NCBI GenBank assembly: GCA_934196125.1
Contig: CAKPVT010000029.1
Coordinates: 1 to 24,890, forward strand
Reading direction: 5' to 3'
Source of the DNA: an uncultured Streptococcus sp.
GTDB taxonomy: Bacteria; Bacillota; Bacilli; Lactobacillales; Streptococcaceae
Length of the DNA stretch: 24,890 bases
Below, in pieces: positions 1 through 8,486 of this stretch. The notes beneath the pieces are model-generated. The model was not told where the DNA came from. It made no database searches and worked only from the letters and a program-made list of their open reading frames with translations. Positions within the stretch are counted from its first letter, which is position 1. Each line of letters starts with the position of its first letter. The translations under genes and the position numbers were made by a program.

Positions 1-40
1 CATTATAATACATCATAAAATGCATTATAATTATATTATA

Positions 41-50
41 CCCCCCCCCC
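41..50. repeat. C10 homopolymer tract
   Basis: Ten consecutive C residues directly follow an AT-rich stretch (TATATTATA at 32-40). Such a tract is unusual in this AT-rich window. Homopolymers of this length are prone to slippage. It is close to the window edge, so what it may control is not visible. Confidence 0.9.
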
Positions 51-103
51 GAAAAGTCAACTATATCAATGTTTTTTTATCATAAATAACAGCCTTATTT
101 TTA

Positions 104-224
104 TATGTGGTCGATAAAGAGAGCATCGGCTTCAATAATGCCATTCTCAATTCATGGGAATATCGTAAGCAAGATTGAGCTCCAAACTCAACTGATTGGT
201 GTTATACTCTTTATACATCGTCAT
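104..224 (-). pseudogene. Degenerate transposase relic, IS1182-like
   Basis: On the minus strand an ATG at 218 opens a short reading frame, MYKEYNTNQLSLELN followed by LAYDIPMN, which ends at a stop after 23 codons. In another frame just downstream the peptide GIIEADALFID appears. Both pieces resemble IS1182-family transposases: the amino end, and the segment before the FIDGT-type motif. The middle of the protein is gone, so this is an internally deleted and frameshifted relic. The family is assigned from memory of the motifs. The call that it is broken is firmer than the family name. Confidence 0.45.
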
Positions 225-271
225 GGCTTTCTAGTTGTTTTTTTATTATGATAAACCAAACCATGACATCG

Positions 272-309
272 AAAAACGAGTAGCTCCAACTGCGGAAATA
301 CTCGTTTTT
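272..309. terminator. Bidirectional hairpin terminator downstream of galE
   Basis: AAAAACGAGTA (272-282) pairs perfectly with TACTCGTTTTT (299-309), an 11-bp stem with a 16-nt loop. T-runs follow on both strands. It lies about 80 bp beyond the galE stop and is the first strong terminator after the galKTE operon. It may have arrived with the IS debris around it. Confidence 0.75.
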
Positions 310-351
310 TTGTATGCTGAAGCTAGTTTTTGCCCAGCCTCTAGATCTTAA

Positions 352-383
352 CTTTGCCACCCACTACAGTTGACAAAGAGCCG
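352..383 (-). mobile_element. ISL3-like IS terminal repeat (left copy)
   Basis: Read on the minus strand from 383, this is CGGCTCTTTGTCAACTGTAG followed by TGGGTGGCAAAG. It matches 31 of 32 bases of 15118-15149, which lies in the opposite orientation. The sequence resembles the terminal inverted repeats of streptococcal ISL3-family elements (IS1193/IS1548 type), recalled rather than searched. The implied element would extend left from 382, but no transposase of that family is seen there, so this is a solo or remnant end. Confidence 0.55.
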
Positions 384-387
384 ATAT

Positions 388-1386
388 TTATCTATCATTA
401 TACCCATTTGGGTGGCTTGAGTGCCATACCCATGCTGAGGCAATGATTTTTTCAATGTCGTCAAATTGTGGTTTCCAACCAAGGACTTCACGCGCTTTGT
501 CAGATGACGCAATCAAGATATCTGGGTCACCAGGGCGACGGTCAGCCAGTTCAGCTGGAATTTCTTTGCCCGTCACTTTACGAGCTGCTTCAAGAATTTG
601 AAGATTTGAAAATCCTGTTGAAGAACCAAGATTGAATGCCGTTGACGGATTACCTTCACGAAGATATTTAACCGCAAGCAAATGCGCATCTGCTAGGTCA
701 AATGGATGAACATAATCACGGACATTTGTGCCATCTGGCGTGTTGTAATCATTACCAAAAATCATGATTTTTTCACGTACACCTTGTGCCACTTGCAAAA
801 TAATTGGCAATAAGTGTGTTTCTGGACCATGGTCTTCACCGATTGAACCGTCTGGTTTTGCACCAGCAACATTGAAATAGCGAAGCGGTACAAATTTAAT
901 ACCGTAAGCTTGGTCAGACCATTTCATGATTGTTTCCATCATGAGTTTACTTTCGCCATACGGGTTGATTGGGCGTTGTGGTGTTGTTTCTTTGATTGGA
1001 ATGTCATCTGGAATGCCATAAGTTGCTGCTGTTGATGAGAAAACAATGTATTTCACGCCAAATTCATTCATCACTTCAAGCAATTTAACCATACCTGCTG
1101 TATTGTTACCAAAGTATTTTAAAGGTTTTTCCATTGATTCAGCAACCAATGAATAAGCCGCAAAGTGAATGACAGCATCAATATCTGGATTTTCTGTAAA
1201 GACTCTACGCATAAAGTCTTGGTCAGCAAGGTCGCCTTGATAAAATGTCGCATCAGGGTGAACCGCAGCACGGTGCCCTGTCACCAAACTATCAACCACG
1301 ACGACTTTTTCGTCACCTTTTTCAACCAAACGGTCAACCATGTGAGAACCGATATAGCCAGCCCCACCAAGCACTAAAATTGACAT
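388..1386 (-). CDS. galE: UDP-glucose 4-epimerase GalE
   Basis: Interconverts UDP-galactose and UDP-glucose with tightly bound NAD, closing the cytoplasmic Leloir cycle. The 332-residue protein is a complete extended short-chain dehydrogenase. It has the Rossmann NAD motif GGAGYIGSH at residues 7-15, FSSTAATYG around 116-124 carrying the catalytic Ser/Thr, and Y143-x3-K147 in NPYGESK. An AGGAG ribosome binding site sits about 7 nt before the ATG. It is the last gene of galK-galT-galE, 9 nt beyond the galT stop, so it is almost certainly cotranscribed. GalE may also supply UDP-galactose for cell-wall and capsule glycans. No defect is visible. Confidence 0.96.
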   Translation of the reverse strand: MSILVLGGAGYIGSHMVDRLVEKGDEKVVVVDSLVTGHRAAVHPDATFYQGDLADQDFMRRVFTENPDIDAVIHFAAYSLVAESMEKPLKYFGNNTAGMVKLLEVMNEFGVKYIVFSSTAATYGIPDDIPIKETTPQRPINPYGESKLMMETIMKWSDQAYGIKFVPLRYFNVAGAKPDGSIGEDHGPETHLLPIILQVAQGVREKIMIFGNDYNTPDGTNVRDYVHPFDLADAHLLAVKYLREGNPSTAFNLGSSTGFSNLQILEAARKVTGKEIPAELADRRPGDPDILIASSDKAREVLGWKPQFDDIEKIIASAWVWHSSHPNGYNDR

Positions 1387-1395
1387 GTATTTCTC

Positions 1396-2865
1396 CTATT
1401 CTAACCCCACGCTATCTACAAAACGCATAAAGGCAGCTTGACCTTTTTCATCACGTTTGTAAACACCTGCGTCTTCTAAAACACGAACAAAAACTTTTCC
1501 GACTTCCTCTTGTACAATATTATGCACTGATTTAGCCGTAATATCCGTACGTTTTTTAATATTATCTGCCCAATCTTTGTGATAGTCAGCGATTTCATTA
1601 TACTGGTCCAAAAGATATTTTTCAACTTCTGACAGTTCATCTTTCAGACGCGGAGGTAAAATAGCTAAGCCCATAACCTCAATCAGACCGATATTTTCTT
1701 TTTTGATGTGTTGCACATCAGCGTGCGGATGATAAACACCGTCAGGAAATTCAGCAGTCGTGTGATTATCACGTAGGACAATGTCCAATTCAAACGAGCC
1801 ATGACGTTTACGAGCAATCGGGGTCACAGTGTGGTGCGGTGTGTCTCCTGTATAGGCGACAACATCAACGCTATCATCAGAATAATCACGCCAAGCCAAG
1901 CGAATGGTTTCAGCTAGTTCAACCAAACGATTTTTATCAGCGCTACGCAAACGAATAACAGACATTGGCCAGTTGACAATACCAGCTGTCACATCAGAAA
2001 AGCCTTTGAAATGAAACTCACGGTCTAGCTCTGCTATTTCCATAGGAAAGACATGATGCCCACCTTGATAGTGATTGTGTGTCAAAATTGACCCACCAAC
2101 AATCGGTAAATCAGAATTTGACCCTGCAAAATACCCTGGAAAAATATCAACAATGTCCAATAATTGCGCAAAAGTATCCTTGCTAATAACCATTGGCACA
2201 TGCTCAGTATTTAAAATAATGCAGTGCTCATTGAAGTAAGCATAAGGTGAATACTGGAAGCCCCATTTTTCATCACCTAACTTCATACGGATAATGCGGT
2301 GGTTAGCACGGGCAGGGTGATTAATCCTACCTTGGTAGCCTTCATTTTCCATGCAAAGTTGGCATTTTGGATACGAGGAAGCTTTGACCAGTTTAGCTTG
2401 TGCAATAGCTTTGGGGTCTTTTTCAGGTTTTGATAAATTGATTGTGATTTGAATATCGCCATATTGTGATGGTGTTGTAAAGGCAATATTTTTTGCGATT
2501 GCAGCAACTTTAATGTAATCGTTGCGTTTGCTGAGGGCGTAAAAATCTGCGATAGCTTGTTGAGGAGATTTTGCATAAGTATCCCAGAATTTACGGTTCA
2601 CCTGACTTGGGACAGGCGTGATAAAATTCATTAGCTCAGCACCCAAACAATCTTTTTCAGCCACCAATTCACCAACCTTACCATTTTGCACGGCTAGGGC
2701 AACCAGTTCATCTTTTAGGGTAATAAGCTCTGTTTGCTTCGTTTCTTGCTGTGCGCCATCTTCGCCAACAAGTGCAAGAACACGATTACGCAAGTAAAAC
2801 ATATCATCTGCTGTGTAGTCGCTAACTGCAATGACTTTAGCAACAAAAGTATCTAAAAGTTTCAT
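1396..2865 (-). CDS. galT: Galactose-1-phosphate uridylyltransferase, Firmicute type 2
   Basis: Transfers UMP from UDP-glucose to galactose-1-phosphate, giving UDP-galactose and glucose-1-phosphate, the middle step of the Leloir pathway. At 489 residues it belongs to the longer Firmicute (type 2) family rather than the roughly 350-residue enterobacterial type. The histidine-rich segment ILTHNHYQGGHH (about residues 260-272) fits the family's nucleotide-transfer centre. A second motif, HPHADVQHIKKENIG, lies around residue 380. The start is preceded only by a weak AGAGAAG site, which suggests translational coupling to galK, whose stop is 19 nt upstream. Confidence 0.95.
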   Translation of the reverse strand: MKLLDTFVAKVIAVSDYTADDMFYLRNRVLALVGEDGAQQETKQTELITLKDELVALAVQNGKVGELVAEKDCLGAELMNFITPVPSQVNRKFWDTYAKSPQQAIADFYALSKRNDYIKVAAIAKNIAFTTPSQYGDIQITINLSKPEKDPKAIAQAKLVKASSYPKCQLCMENEGYQGRINHPARANHRIIRMKLGDEKWGFQYSPYAYFNEHCIILNTEHVPMVISKDTFAQLLDIVDIFPGYFAGSNSDLPIVGGSILTHNHYQGGHHVFPMEIAELDREFHFKGFSDVTAGIVNWPMSVIRLRSADKNRLVELAETIRLAWRDYSDDSVDVVAYTGDTPHHTVTPIARKRHGSFELDIVLRDNHTTAEFPDGVYHPHADVQHIKKENIGLIEVMGLAILPPRLKDELSEVEKYLLDQYNEIADYHKDWADNIKKRTDITAKSVHNIVQEEVGKVFVRVLEDAGVYKRDEKGQAAFMRFVDSVGLE

Positions 2866-2884
2866 TTTTCTTCTCTAATCTTAC

Positions 2885-4057
2885 TTATTTTCGAGACAAG
2901 ACGCGTGAGCCGCCTGCAATTTCGGCAATGTAAAAAGCTGGCGCATAGCCAATGATTTCTGTATAAAACTTGCCGACATTTTGGGTGAATTCATCAACTT
3001 TATCTTTAGCGACAATGGCAATACCGCAGCCACCAAAGCCCGCTCCTGTCATACGAGCTCCAATGACACCTTCTTGTTGCCAAGCGGTATGAGCAAGGGT
3101 ATCAAGTTCAATACCAGTCACTTCGTAATCATGCTCAAGTGATACATGTGAGGCATTGACCAAACAACCAAATTTTTCAAGTTCACCTGCAATCAAAGCT
3201 TCTTTGGCTTGAAGAGTACGTTGATTTTCCCAAACAGCGTGACGAGCACGCTTGAGACGATTAGCATCTTTAATGAGGTAACTGTATTCATCAAAAGCTT
3301 GCAAATCAAGTTCACCAAGTGTCTTGATATCAAGCACTTGATTCAATTCTTCAACGGCTTTTTCACATTCGGCACGACGTTCATTGTATTTTGAATCAGC
3401 CAATTCACGGCGTTTGTTAGTATTCATGATAACAATGACATTGTCACCTAAATCAAGCGGCACAAGGTCGTACTCTAATGTGTTGGTATCAAGGTAAATA
3501 GCTTGCTTGTCAGCTCCCATACCAATAGCAAATTGGTCCATGATTCCTGAATTAACGCCGATAAATTCATTTTCCGTTTGTTTACCAATTTTTACTAAGT
3601 CAAGACGGTCTAAGTTGAGGTCAAATAATTCTTCGGCAACAATTCCGACCAAGAGCTCTAACGAAGCTGATGATGACAAGCCTGAACCGTTTGGAATATT
3701 CCCATTGACGTAAAGGTCAAAACCAGTATTAATCGTATGCCCAGCTTCTTGCAAGAATTTGATAACTCCTTTTGGATAATTCGTCCAACTGTCTTTTTTA
3801 TCAAAGACAAGATTAGCAAGGTCAACCTCGATAATGCCTAAATCAGCAAAGTTTGCTGAATAAAAACGAAGTGTTTGGTCATCACGTTTGCGAGCTACAC
3901 CGTATGTTCCAAGGGTGATAGCCGCTGGGAAAACATGACCGCCATTATAGTCTGTATGTTCACCAATCAAATTGATACGTCCTGGTGAGAAAAAGGTTGC
4001 GTCTGCTTCATTGCCAAATACGGCTGTGAAGGCTTCTTTTAAGTCTGTAACTTTCAT
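2885..4057 (-). CDS. galK: Galactokinase GalK
   Basis: Phosphorylates galactose to galactose-1-phosphate with ATP, the entry step of the Leloir pathway. It is a GHMP kinase with the galactokinase signature RINLIGEHTDYNGG near residues 25-38, the ATP-binding loop PNGSGLSSSAS near 120, and the C-terminal GHMP motif MTGAGFGGCG. An upstream in-frame start at 4228 would add 57 residues lying over the divergent promoter region. The ATG at 4057 is preferred because AAGGAG lies about 6 nt before it, the protein then begins MKVTDLKEAF, and its 390 residues match the family length. It is the first gene of the operon, reading from a promoter at 4097-4125. Confidence 0.95.
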   Translation of the reverse strand: MKVTDLKEAFTAVFGNEADATFFSPGRINLIGEHTDYNGGHVFPAAITLGTYGVARKRDDQTLRFYSANFADLGIIEVDLANLVFDKKDSWTNYPKGVIKFLQEAGHTINTGFDLYVNGNIPNGSGLSSSASLELLVGIVAEELFDLNLDRLDLVKIGKQTENEFIGVNSGIMDQFAIGMGADKQAIYLDTNTLEYDLVPLDLGDNVIVIMNTNKRRELADSKYNERRAECEKAVEELNQVLDIKTLGELDLQAFDEYSYLIKDANRLKRARHAVWENQRTLQAKEALIAGELEKFGCLVNASHVSLEHDYEVTGIELDTLAHTAWQQEGVIGARMTGAGFGGCGIAIVAKDKVDEFTQNVGKFYTEIIGYAPAFYIAEIAGGSRVLSRK

Positions 4058-4096
4058 GAGGAGCTCCTTTTTTACTTCTTCTATGATTACGATTTC

Positions 4097-4125
4097 ATTG
4101 TACACCCGATGATGTTCCAAGTCAA
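4097..4125 (-). promoter_or_regulatory. galKTE promoter
   Basis: On the minus strand, -35 TTGACT (4120-4125) and -10 TACAAT (4097-4102) are separated by exactly 17 nt. They lie about 40 nt before the galK start. Both hexamers are close to the sigma-A consensus. An operator-like palindrome lies just upstream. Confidence 0.8.
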
Positions 4126-4128
4126 TAA

Positions 4129-4141
4129 AGTTTACTAAAGT
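4129..4141. promoter_or_regulatory. Candidate GalR operator
   Basis: AGTTTACTAAAGT contains the palindrome TTTA-C-TAAA, and a related half-copy (GTTTTACTT) follows at once. It sits between the divergent galK and galR promoters, 4 bp upstream of the galK -35. Short TTTACTAAA-type palindromes fit LacI-family regulators. Assigning it to GalR is inference from position. Confidence 0.5.
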
Positions 4142-4174
4142 TTTACTTAAAAGTTTTCTTTGTATTAATTTTTG

Positions 4175-4183
4175 TGCTATAAT
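4175..4183 (+). promoter_or_regulatory. galR promoter, extended -10
   Basis: TGCTATAAT is a perfect -10 (TATAAT, 4178-4183) with an upstream TGn extension, 25 nt before the galR ATG. No convincing -35 is present, which is normal for extended -10 promoters. Confidence 0.65.
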
Positions 4184-4208
4184 AAAGATAAGGAAGAAGG
4201 GATGACTT

Positions 4209-5207
4209 ATGGCTACATTAAAAGACATTGCAAAGTTGGCAAAGGTTTCATCAGCAACCGTTTCTCGGGTGCTTAATCAAGATGCGACCCTTTCTGTTAG
4301 CGAGGAAACACGACATCGCATTTTAACCGTTGCTGAAGAGTTGGGGTACGAAAAGCACAAACACAGCACAAATATCTTACAAAAACGGCAAAAAATTGCT
4401 ATTGTGCAATGGTACAGTGAGCAAGAAGAACTCAACGACCTCTATTATTACAGCATTCGTATCGGACTCGAAAAACGCGCTCAAGAGCTGGACTATGATA
4501 TTATTCGTTACTTTAATAATGATATTTTAACGATTTCTGAAAACATCTGTGGTATTATTGCCATTGGTAAATTTTCTAGCGCACAAATTTCAAAACTCGA
4601 AAAATTGTCTCAAAATCTTGTGTTTGTTGACAGCGACACACTCAATGCAGGACACCCTTGCGTGACCACTGATTTTGATAATGCTGTTGTCAAGATGATT
4701 GATTACTTTATGGACCAAGGGTTCACAAAAATCGGGATGATTGCTGGCGAAGAACGCACAACCGACCAACAAGAACTCATTGTTGACCAACGCTTTCGTA
4801 CTTTCAAAAATTACGCCTATGAAAATAATCTCTACAACCCTAACTACGTATTTGTCAGAGATTTTTCAGCACAAGCAGGATATGAATTAATGAAAAAAGC
4901 CATTACCAAACTTGGTAATGACCTCCCTCAAGCTTTCTTTGTTGCCAATGACACCCTTGCAATCGGTGCGCTTCGCGCTCTCCAAGAAGCTAGTATCATT
5001 GTGCCAGACCGCGTTAGCCTCATCTCTTTTAACGACACCCCACTAACTAAACAAGTCTTTCCAGCCTTATCAAGCATCACTGTCTATACCGAAGAAATGG
5101 GACGGACTGCCGTTGACATCCTTAACCGCCAACTTATCAACCATAACACTATCCCAACAATGACAAGACTTGCAACCACCCTAACATTGAGAGATAGCAC
5201 GACATAA
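4209..5207 (+). CDS. galR: LacI-family transcriptional regulator GalR
   Basis: Predicted cytoplasmic DNA-binding repressor of the adjacent galKTE operon. Of its 332 residues, 1-50 form the LacI helix-turn-helix (LKDIAKLAKVSSATVSRVLN plus hinge). The rest is a periplasmic-binding-protein-like effector domain (for example SLISFNDTPLTKQVFPALSS near 275-295). It is divergent from galK with 151 bp between the starts, the usual arrangement for a local regulator in streptococci. The ATG follows an AAGAAGGG ribosome binding site. Galactose or a Leloir intermediate as inducer is inferred from the family. It ends in a hairpin terminator shared with dexB. Confidence 0.93.
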   Translation: MATLKDIAKLAKVSSATVSRVLNQDATLSVSEETRHRILTVAEELGYEKHKHSTNILQKRQKIAIVQWYSEQEELNDLYYYSIRIGLEKRAQELDYDIIRYFNNDILTISENICGIIAIGKFSSAQISKLEKLSQNLVFVDSDTLNAGHPCVTTDFDNAVVKMIDYFMDQGFTKIGMIAGEERTTDQQELIVDQRFRTFKNYAYENNLYNPNYVFVRDFSAQAGYELMKKAITKLGNDLPQAFFVANDTLAIGALRALQEASIIVPDRVSLISFNDTPLTKQVFPALSSITVYTEEMGRTAVDILNRQLINHNTIPTMTRLATTLTLRDSTT

Positions 5208-5218
5208 AAGACGTTAAT

Positions 5219-5250
5219 AACGAGCTCTAAATTTAAATTTGGAGCTCGTT
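5219..5250. terminator. Bidirectional terminator between galR and dexB
   Basis: AACGAGCTC (5219-5227) pairs with GAGCTCGTT (5242-5250). The loop is itself the palindrome AAATTTAAATTT, so the stem can extend further. TTATTT follows on the plus strand. It sits 12 nt after the galR stop and 14 nt after the dexB stop, so it can end both convergent transcripts. Confidence 0.88.
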
Positions 5251-5263
5251 TTATTTCATATTT

Positions 5264-6874
5264 TCACCCAACTTTAACGCAAAAGGCATCCCATGGTTGA
5301 AGTTGATGATTTTCAAAATCAGCAAGTCCTGCGGTATTACTGATAATAGTTGCTTGATAGCTAAGGTCGCATTCAAATGGTTGCGCTTGGTCTGATAGGT
5401 TAGCCACAACAAGATAAGTAGCGTCCACAGTTTTTCTGAGATAGGCAAAGACCTTATCTGCTGTCTCTAAAAGTTCAAAATCCGCATCAATCAACCACTC
5501 ATTTTCCTTGCGAAGCTTGATGAGTTTTTGATAAGTATAGAAAATAGATTCTGGATTGTCTAAAGCAGCTTGGACATTGATGTTCTGATAGTTTGGATTA
5601 ACTGGCAACCAAGTCTTATCAGCTGTTGAAAATCCTGCATTCTTGCTACTATCCCATTGCATTGGCGTTCTAGCATTATCGCGTCCAATCACGCGAATAC
5701 TGTCTAGCACTTCTTCTGACGTCTTACCATTTTCAAGCGCTTCTTTGGCAAAATTGAGCGACTCAATGTCATCAATTTCTCCTAAATCCTTGAAAGGATA
5801 GTTAGTCATGCCGATTTCTTCTCCTTGGTAGATGTAAGGCGTACCACGCATTAGGTGCAAGCAAATCGCTAGCGCTTTGGCTGATTTTTCACGATAAGTG
5901 TCTGTGTCTCCCCAAATAGATAAAACACGTGGCAAATCATGATTGTCCCAAAAAAGCGAATTCCAACCCTGACCAAGATCAAGTTCTGTCTGCCACTTGT
6001 TAAAAATGGCTTTGAGTGCAGGAATATTTAATTCTTTTTCGTATTCCCATTTTGAAGCATTTGGCTTGTGTAGCAGACCGATATATTCAAATTGAAAAAC
6101 CATTGATAATTCTTTTTCATCTGGGGATGAGTACTGCTTAGCAATTTCTGGTGTTGCACCCCAAGTTTCGCCAACCGTTAACAAATCCTTTCCAGCCAAG
6201 GTTTCTTGATGCATTTCTTTGAGATAATCATGCAATTTTGGTCCATTATTAGAAATTAATTGGTCTGGCATTTTCCCAATCATGTCAATCACGTCCATAC
6301 GAAAGCCAGAAATACCTTTGTCAATCCAGCGATTCATCATGTCGTAAACAGACTTGCGTAATGCGAGATTTTCCCAATTCAAATCTGGCTGTTTCTTGCT
6401 GAAAAAGTGCAAATAATATTGCCCAGTTTTGCCATCATATGCCCAAGCAGAGCCACCAAAAATAGAATCAAGCTCATTTGGTTCATCACGCCAAATGTAA
6501 AAATCACGGTATGGGCTGGCAGGATTTTCACACGCTTCAACAAACCAAGCGTGCTCATCTGATGTGTGATTAACCACCAAATCCATGATAATGCGAATAC
6601 CACGCGCTTTTGCCTGCGCTAGCAATTCTTCCATGTCAGACATATCTCCAAAAATATCCGCAATCGCCTCATAATTTGAAATATCATAACCATTATCATC
6701 CATCGAAGACTGATAAACGGGAGAAAGCCAAATCGCTGTAATACCAAGCTTTTGTAAGTAGTCAAGTTTACTGATAATCCCTTGCAAATCACCAATTCCA
6801 TCACCATTTGAATCCTTAAATGATTTTGGATAAATTTGATAAATGGTTGCTTTATGCCACCAATGTTTTTCCAT
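5264..6874 (-). CDS. dexB: Glucan 1,6-alpha-glucosidase DexB
   Basis: Cytoplasmic exo-alpha-1,6-glucosidase that releases glucose from isomaltose, isomalto-oligosaccharides and panose-like sugars imported by the msm system. The 536 residues begin MEKHWWHKATIYQIYPKSF and form a GH13 (beta/alpha)8 barrel. The conserved regions carry the nucleophile D194 (GFRMDVID), the general acid E236 (VGETWG) and D313 (FWDNHD), preceded by DLVVNHTSDEH around residue 100. Length and residue positions agree with S. mutans DexB. It is the last gene of the msm cluster but has its own candidate promoter with a cre-like box, so it may be partly uncoupled. Oligo-1,6-glucosidase is the closest alternative name. Confidence 0.93.
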   Translation of the reverse strand: MEKHWWHKATIYQIYPKSFKDSNGDGIGDLQGIISKLDYLQKLGITAIWLSPVYQSSMDDNGYDISNYEAIADIFGDMSDMEELLAQAKARGIRIIMDLVVNHTSDEHAWFVEACENPASPYRDFYIWRDEPNELDSIFGGSAWAYDGKTGQYYLHFFSKKQPDLNWENLALRKSVYDMMNRWIDKGISGFRMDVIDMIGKMPDQLISNNGPKLHDYLKEMHQETLAGKDLLTVGETWGATPEIAKQYSSPDEKELSMVFQFEYIGLLHKPNASKWEYEKELNIPALKAIFNKWQTELDLGQGWNSLFWDNHDLPRVLSIWGDTDTYREKSAKALAICLHLMRGTPYIYQGEEIGMTNYPFKDLGEIDDIESLNFAKEALENGKTSEEVLDSIRVIGRDNARTPMQWDSSKNAGFSTADKTWLPVNPNYQNINVQAALDNPESIFYTYQKLIKLRKENEWLIDADFELLETADKVFAYLRKTVDATYLVVANLSDQAQPFECDLSYQATIISNTAGLADFENHQLQPWDAFCVKVG

Positions 6875-6905
6875 AGTGCGCCTCTATTTTGATTTATTTG
6901 TCTTT

Positions 6906-6944
6906 ATTTTAACACTTTCTTGTTAATTTGTGCAATCGTTTGCG
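6906..6944 (-). promoter_or_regulatory. dexB promoter with overlapping cre-like box
   Basis: On the minus strand, -35 TTGCAC (6930-6935) and an extended -10 TGTTAAAAT (hexamer 6906-6911) are 18 nt apart, about 32 nt before the dexB ATG. CGCAAACGATTGCA (6931-6944) overlaps the -35 and differs from the core catabolite-response consensus TGNAANCGNWNNCA only at its first base. CcpA repression of dexB during growth on glucose is the predicted consequence. Confidence 0.6.
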
Positions 6945-6950
6945 TCATGA

Positions 6951-6982
6951 AAAGGAAGCTAGGAGTTTCCCCAGCTACCTTT
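6951..6982 (-). terminator. Imperfect hairpin after gtfA, possible attenuator
   Basis: AAAGGAAGCTAGG can pair with CCAGCTACCTTT with two mismatches across a short loop. On the minus strand the stem ends in CCTTTTCATG, so the U-tract is weak. It starts 3 nt after the gtfA stop and precedes the dexB promoter, so it probably reduces read-through from gtfA into dexB. Confidence 0.5.
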
Positions 6983-6985
6983 AGA

Positions 6986-8431
6986 TTATAAGAAAGTAAC
7001 TTCTTCCCCGTTTTCTTTAACTGCGTAGCTTAACTCTTTTAAATTAATTTGGGCTTCCGCAACCACACTGCTACCTTGATTACGGCGAGTGATTACAAGC
7101 GTATTTTCATCTAATATCTCTACATCAATACTGCCATCAAGGTCAAAAGCAGCTGATTGATTTCGAAAAGTAAAGAGTTTGAGCAAAGCTTGAACTACTG
7201 GGCGTCGAACTTCTTCAGCAATTTCGTCATTCGTGTAATAATGACGATTGATGTTGCGGCCTTCTTTTGTTTTTTTTAACAAATCAAGGTCATTTTTTCC
7301 TGCTAAAAATCCAACATAATAAACTTGTGGAATACCTGGGGCAAAAACCTGAATCAAGCGTGCTAAGAAATATTTCTTGTCATCATCACCAAGTGCAGAA
7401 TAATAAGTCGAATTAATCTGATAAATATCGAGATTATTGTATTCAGCAGATGAGTATTTACGTTTGACATTAGCACCAACTTTATAAAGTTCACTGGAGG
7501 TATAATCAATTTCATCATCTGTCAAAATATCTTTGACATCAACCACACCAATTCCATCATGTGTATCAAGCGTTGTAAATTGCTTCATCGGCGACATTTT
7601 CAACCATTTTGCCAAACGATCAACTTTTCTGCTATATAGGCTATAAAGTGTCACCATTGGAAGTGCAAAATCATAGACATAATAGTCATGCTCAGCAATC
7701 TTAAACTGGATTGAATAGTGCTCATGAATTTCTGGGAGCAATTCTGTGCCAGATTCCGCTGCAATGCTACGCACTTTATCAAGTAATTCCCAAATGTCTG
7801 GCTCCACAAAGAAATCATTGGTATCCAATTTCTTAACTGCATAAGCAAATGCATCTAGACGAATGAGGTCACATCCATTTTCTGCTAGGTGTTTGATGGT
7901 TTTTCGAATGAAATCCATGGTCACTTCTTTTGTCACGTCAAGGTCAATTTGTTCCTCACCAAATGTATTCCACAAATGCTCAACCGAACCATCTGTAAAA
8001 TGAATTTCTTGTTTTGGTGCGCGGTCTTTGCGCTTGTAAATCAAGTCCACATCAGCTTGTGTCGGACGATTTTCTGGCCAAAATTTATCCCAGTTAAGAA
8101 ACATATCCTTGTAAGCACTAGCTTCGTGTTTTTCTTGATAATCTTTGTAATATTTTGATTGACGAGAAATATGGTTAATCATGAAATCAAACATAAGATA
8201 ATAGTTTTCACCCAAACCTTTCACATCATCCCAAGTACCAAATGTAGAATCTACCTCATCATAATCGACAGGGGCAAAACCACGGTCACCAGTTGACGGA
8301 AAGAATGGCAATAGATGGATACCACCAACTGCCTCCCCAAAATACTTATCAAGATTTTGTTTAAGTTCTTTTAAATTTTTACCAAGACTATCCGAGTAAG
8401 TGATTAACATCGTTTTATTTTGAATTCCCAT
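6986..8431 (-). CDS. gtfA: Sucrose phosphorylase GtfA
   Basis: Cytoplasmic phosphorolysis of sucrose to alpha-glucose-1-phosphate and fructose, saving one ATP. The sucrose comes directly from uptake or from raffinose after Aga removes galactose. The 481-residue GH13 subfamily 18 protein starts MGIQNKTMLITYSDSLG. It carries the expected catalytic trio: nucleophile D193 (RLDAFAY), acid/base E234 (LPEIHEHY) and D292 (TLDTHDGIG). The gene follows msmG after a 332-bp gap instead of the short spacers elsewhere in the operon. AAAGGAA is its ribosome binding site. Despite the symbol, it is not an extracellular glucan-forming glucosyltransferase. Confidence 0.95.
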   Translation of the reverse strand: MGIQNKTMLITYSDSLGKNLKELKQNLDKYFGEAVGGIHLLPFFPSTGDRGFAPVDYDEVDSTFGTWDDVKGLGENYYLMFDFMINHISRQSKYYKDYQEKHEASAYKDMFLNWDKFWPENRPTQADVDLIYKRKDRAPKQEIHFTDGSVEHLWNTFGEEQIDLDVTKEVTMDFIRKTIKHLAENGCDLIRLDAFAYAVKKLDTNDFFVEPDIWELLDKVRSIAAESGTELLPEIHEHYSIQFKIAEHDYYVYDFALPMVTLYSLYSRKVDRLAKWLKMSPMKQFTTLDTHDGIGVVDVKDILTDDEIDYTSSELYKVGANVKRKYSSAEYNNLDIYQINSTYYSALGDDDKKYFLARLIQVFAPGIPQVYYVGFLAGKNDLDLLKKTKEGRNINRHYYTNDEIAEEVRRPVVQALLKLFTFRNQSAAFDLDGSIDVEILDENTLVITRRNQGSSVVAEAQINLKELSYAVKENGEEVTFL

Positions 8432-8486
8432 AGTTATTCCTTTGTTTTATTTTCATCATTTATTTTGTGATATCGTTGAACTTTGG

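Noticed and set aside
4058..4228. Longer galK start adding 57 residues
   Set aside because: The extension covers the divergent promoters and overlaps galR, and the ATG at 4057 has an ideal ribosome binding site and the family N-terminus.
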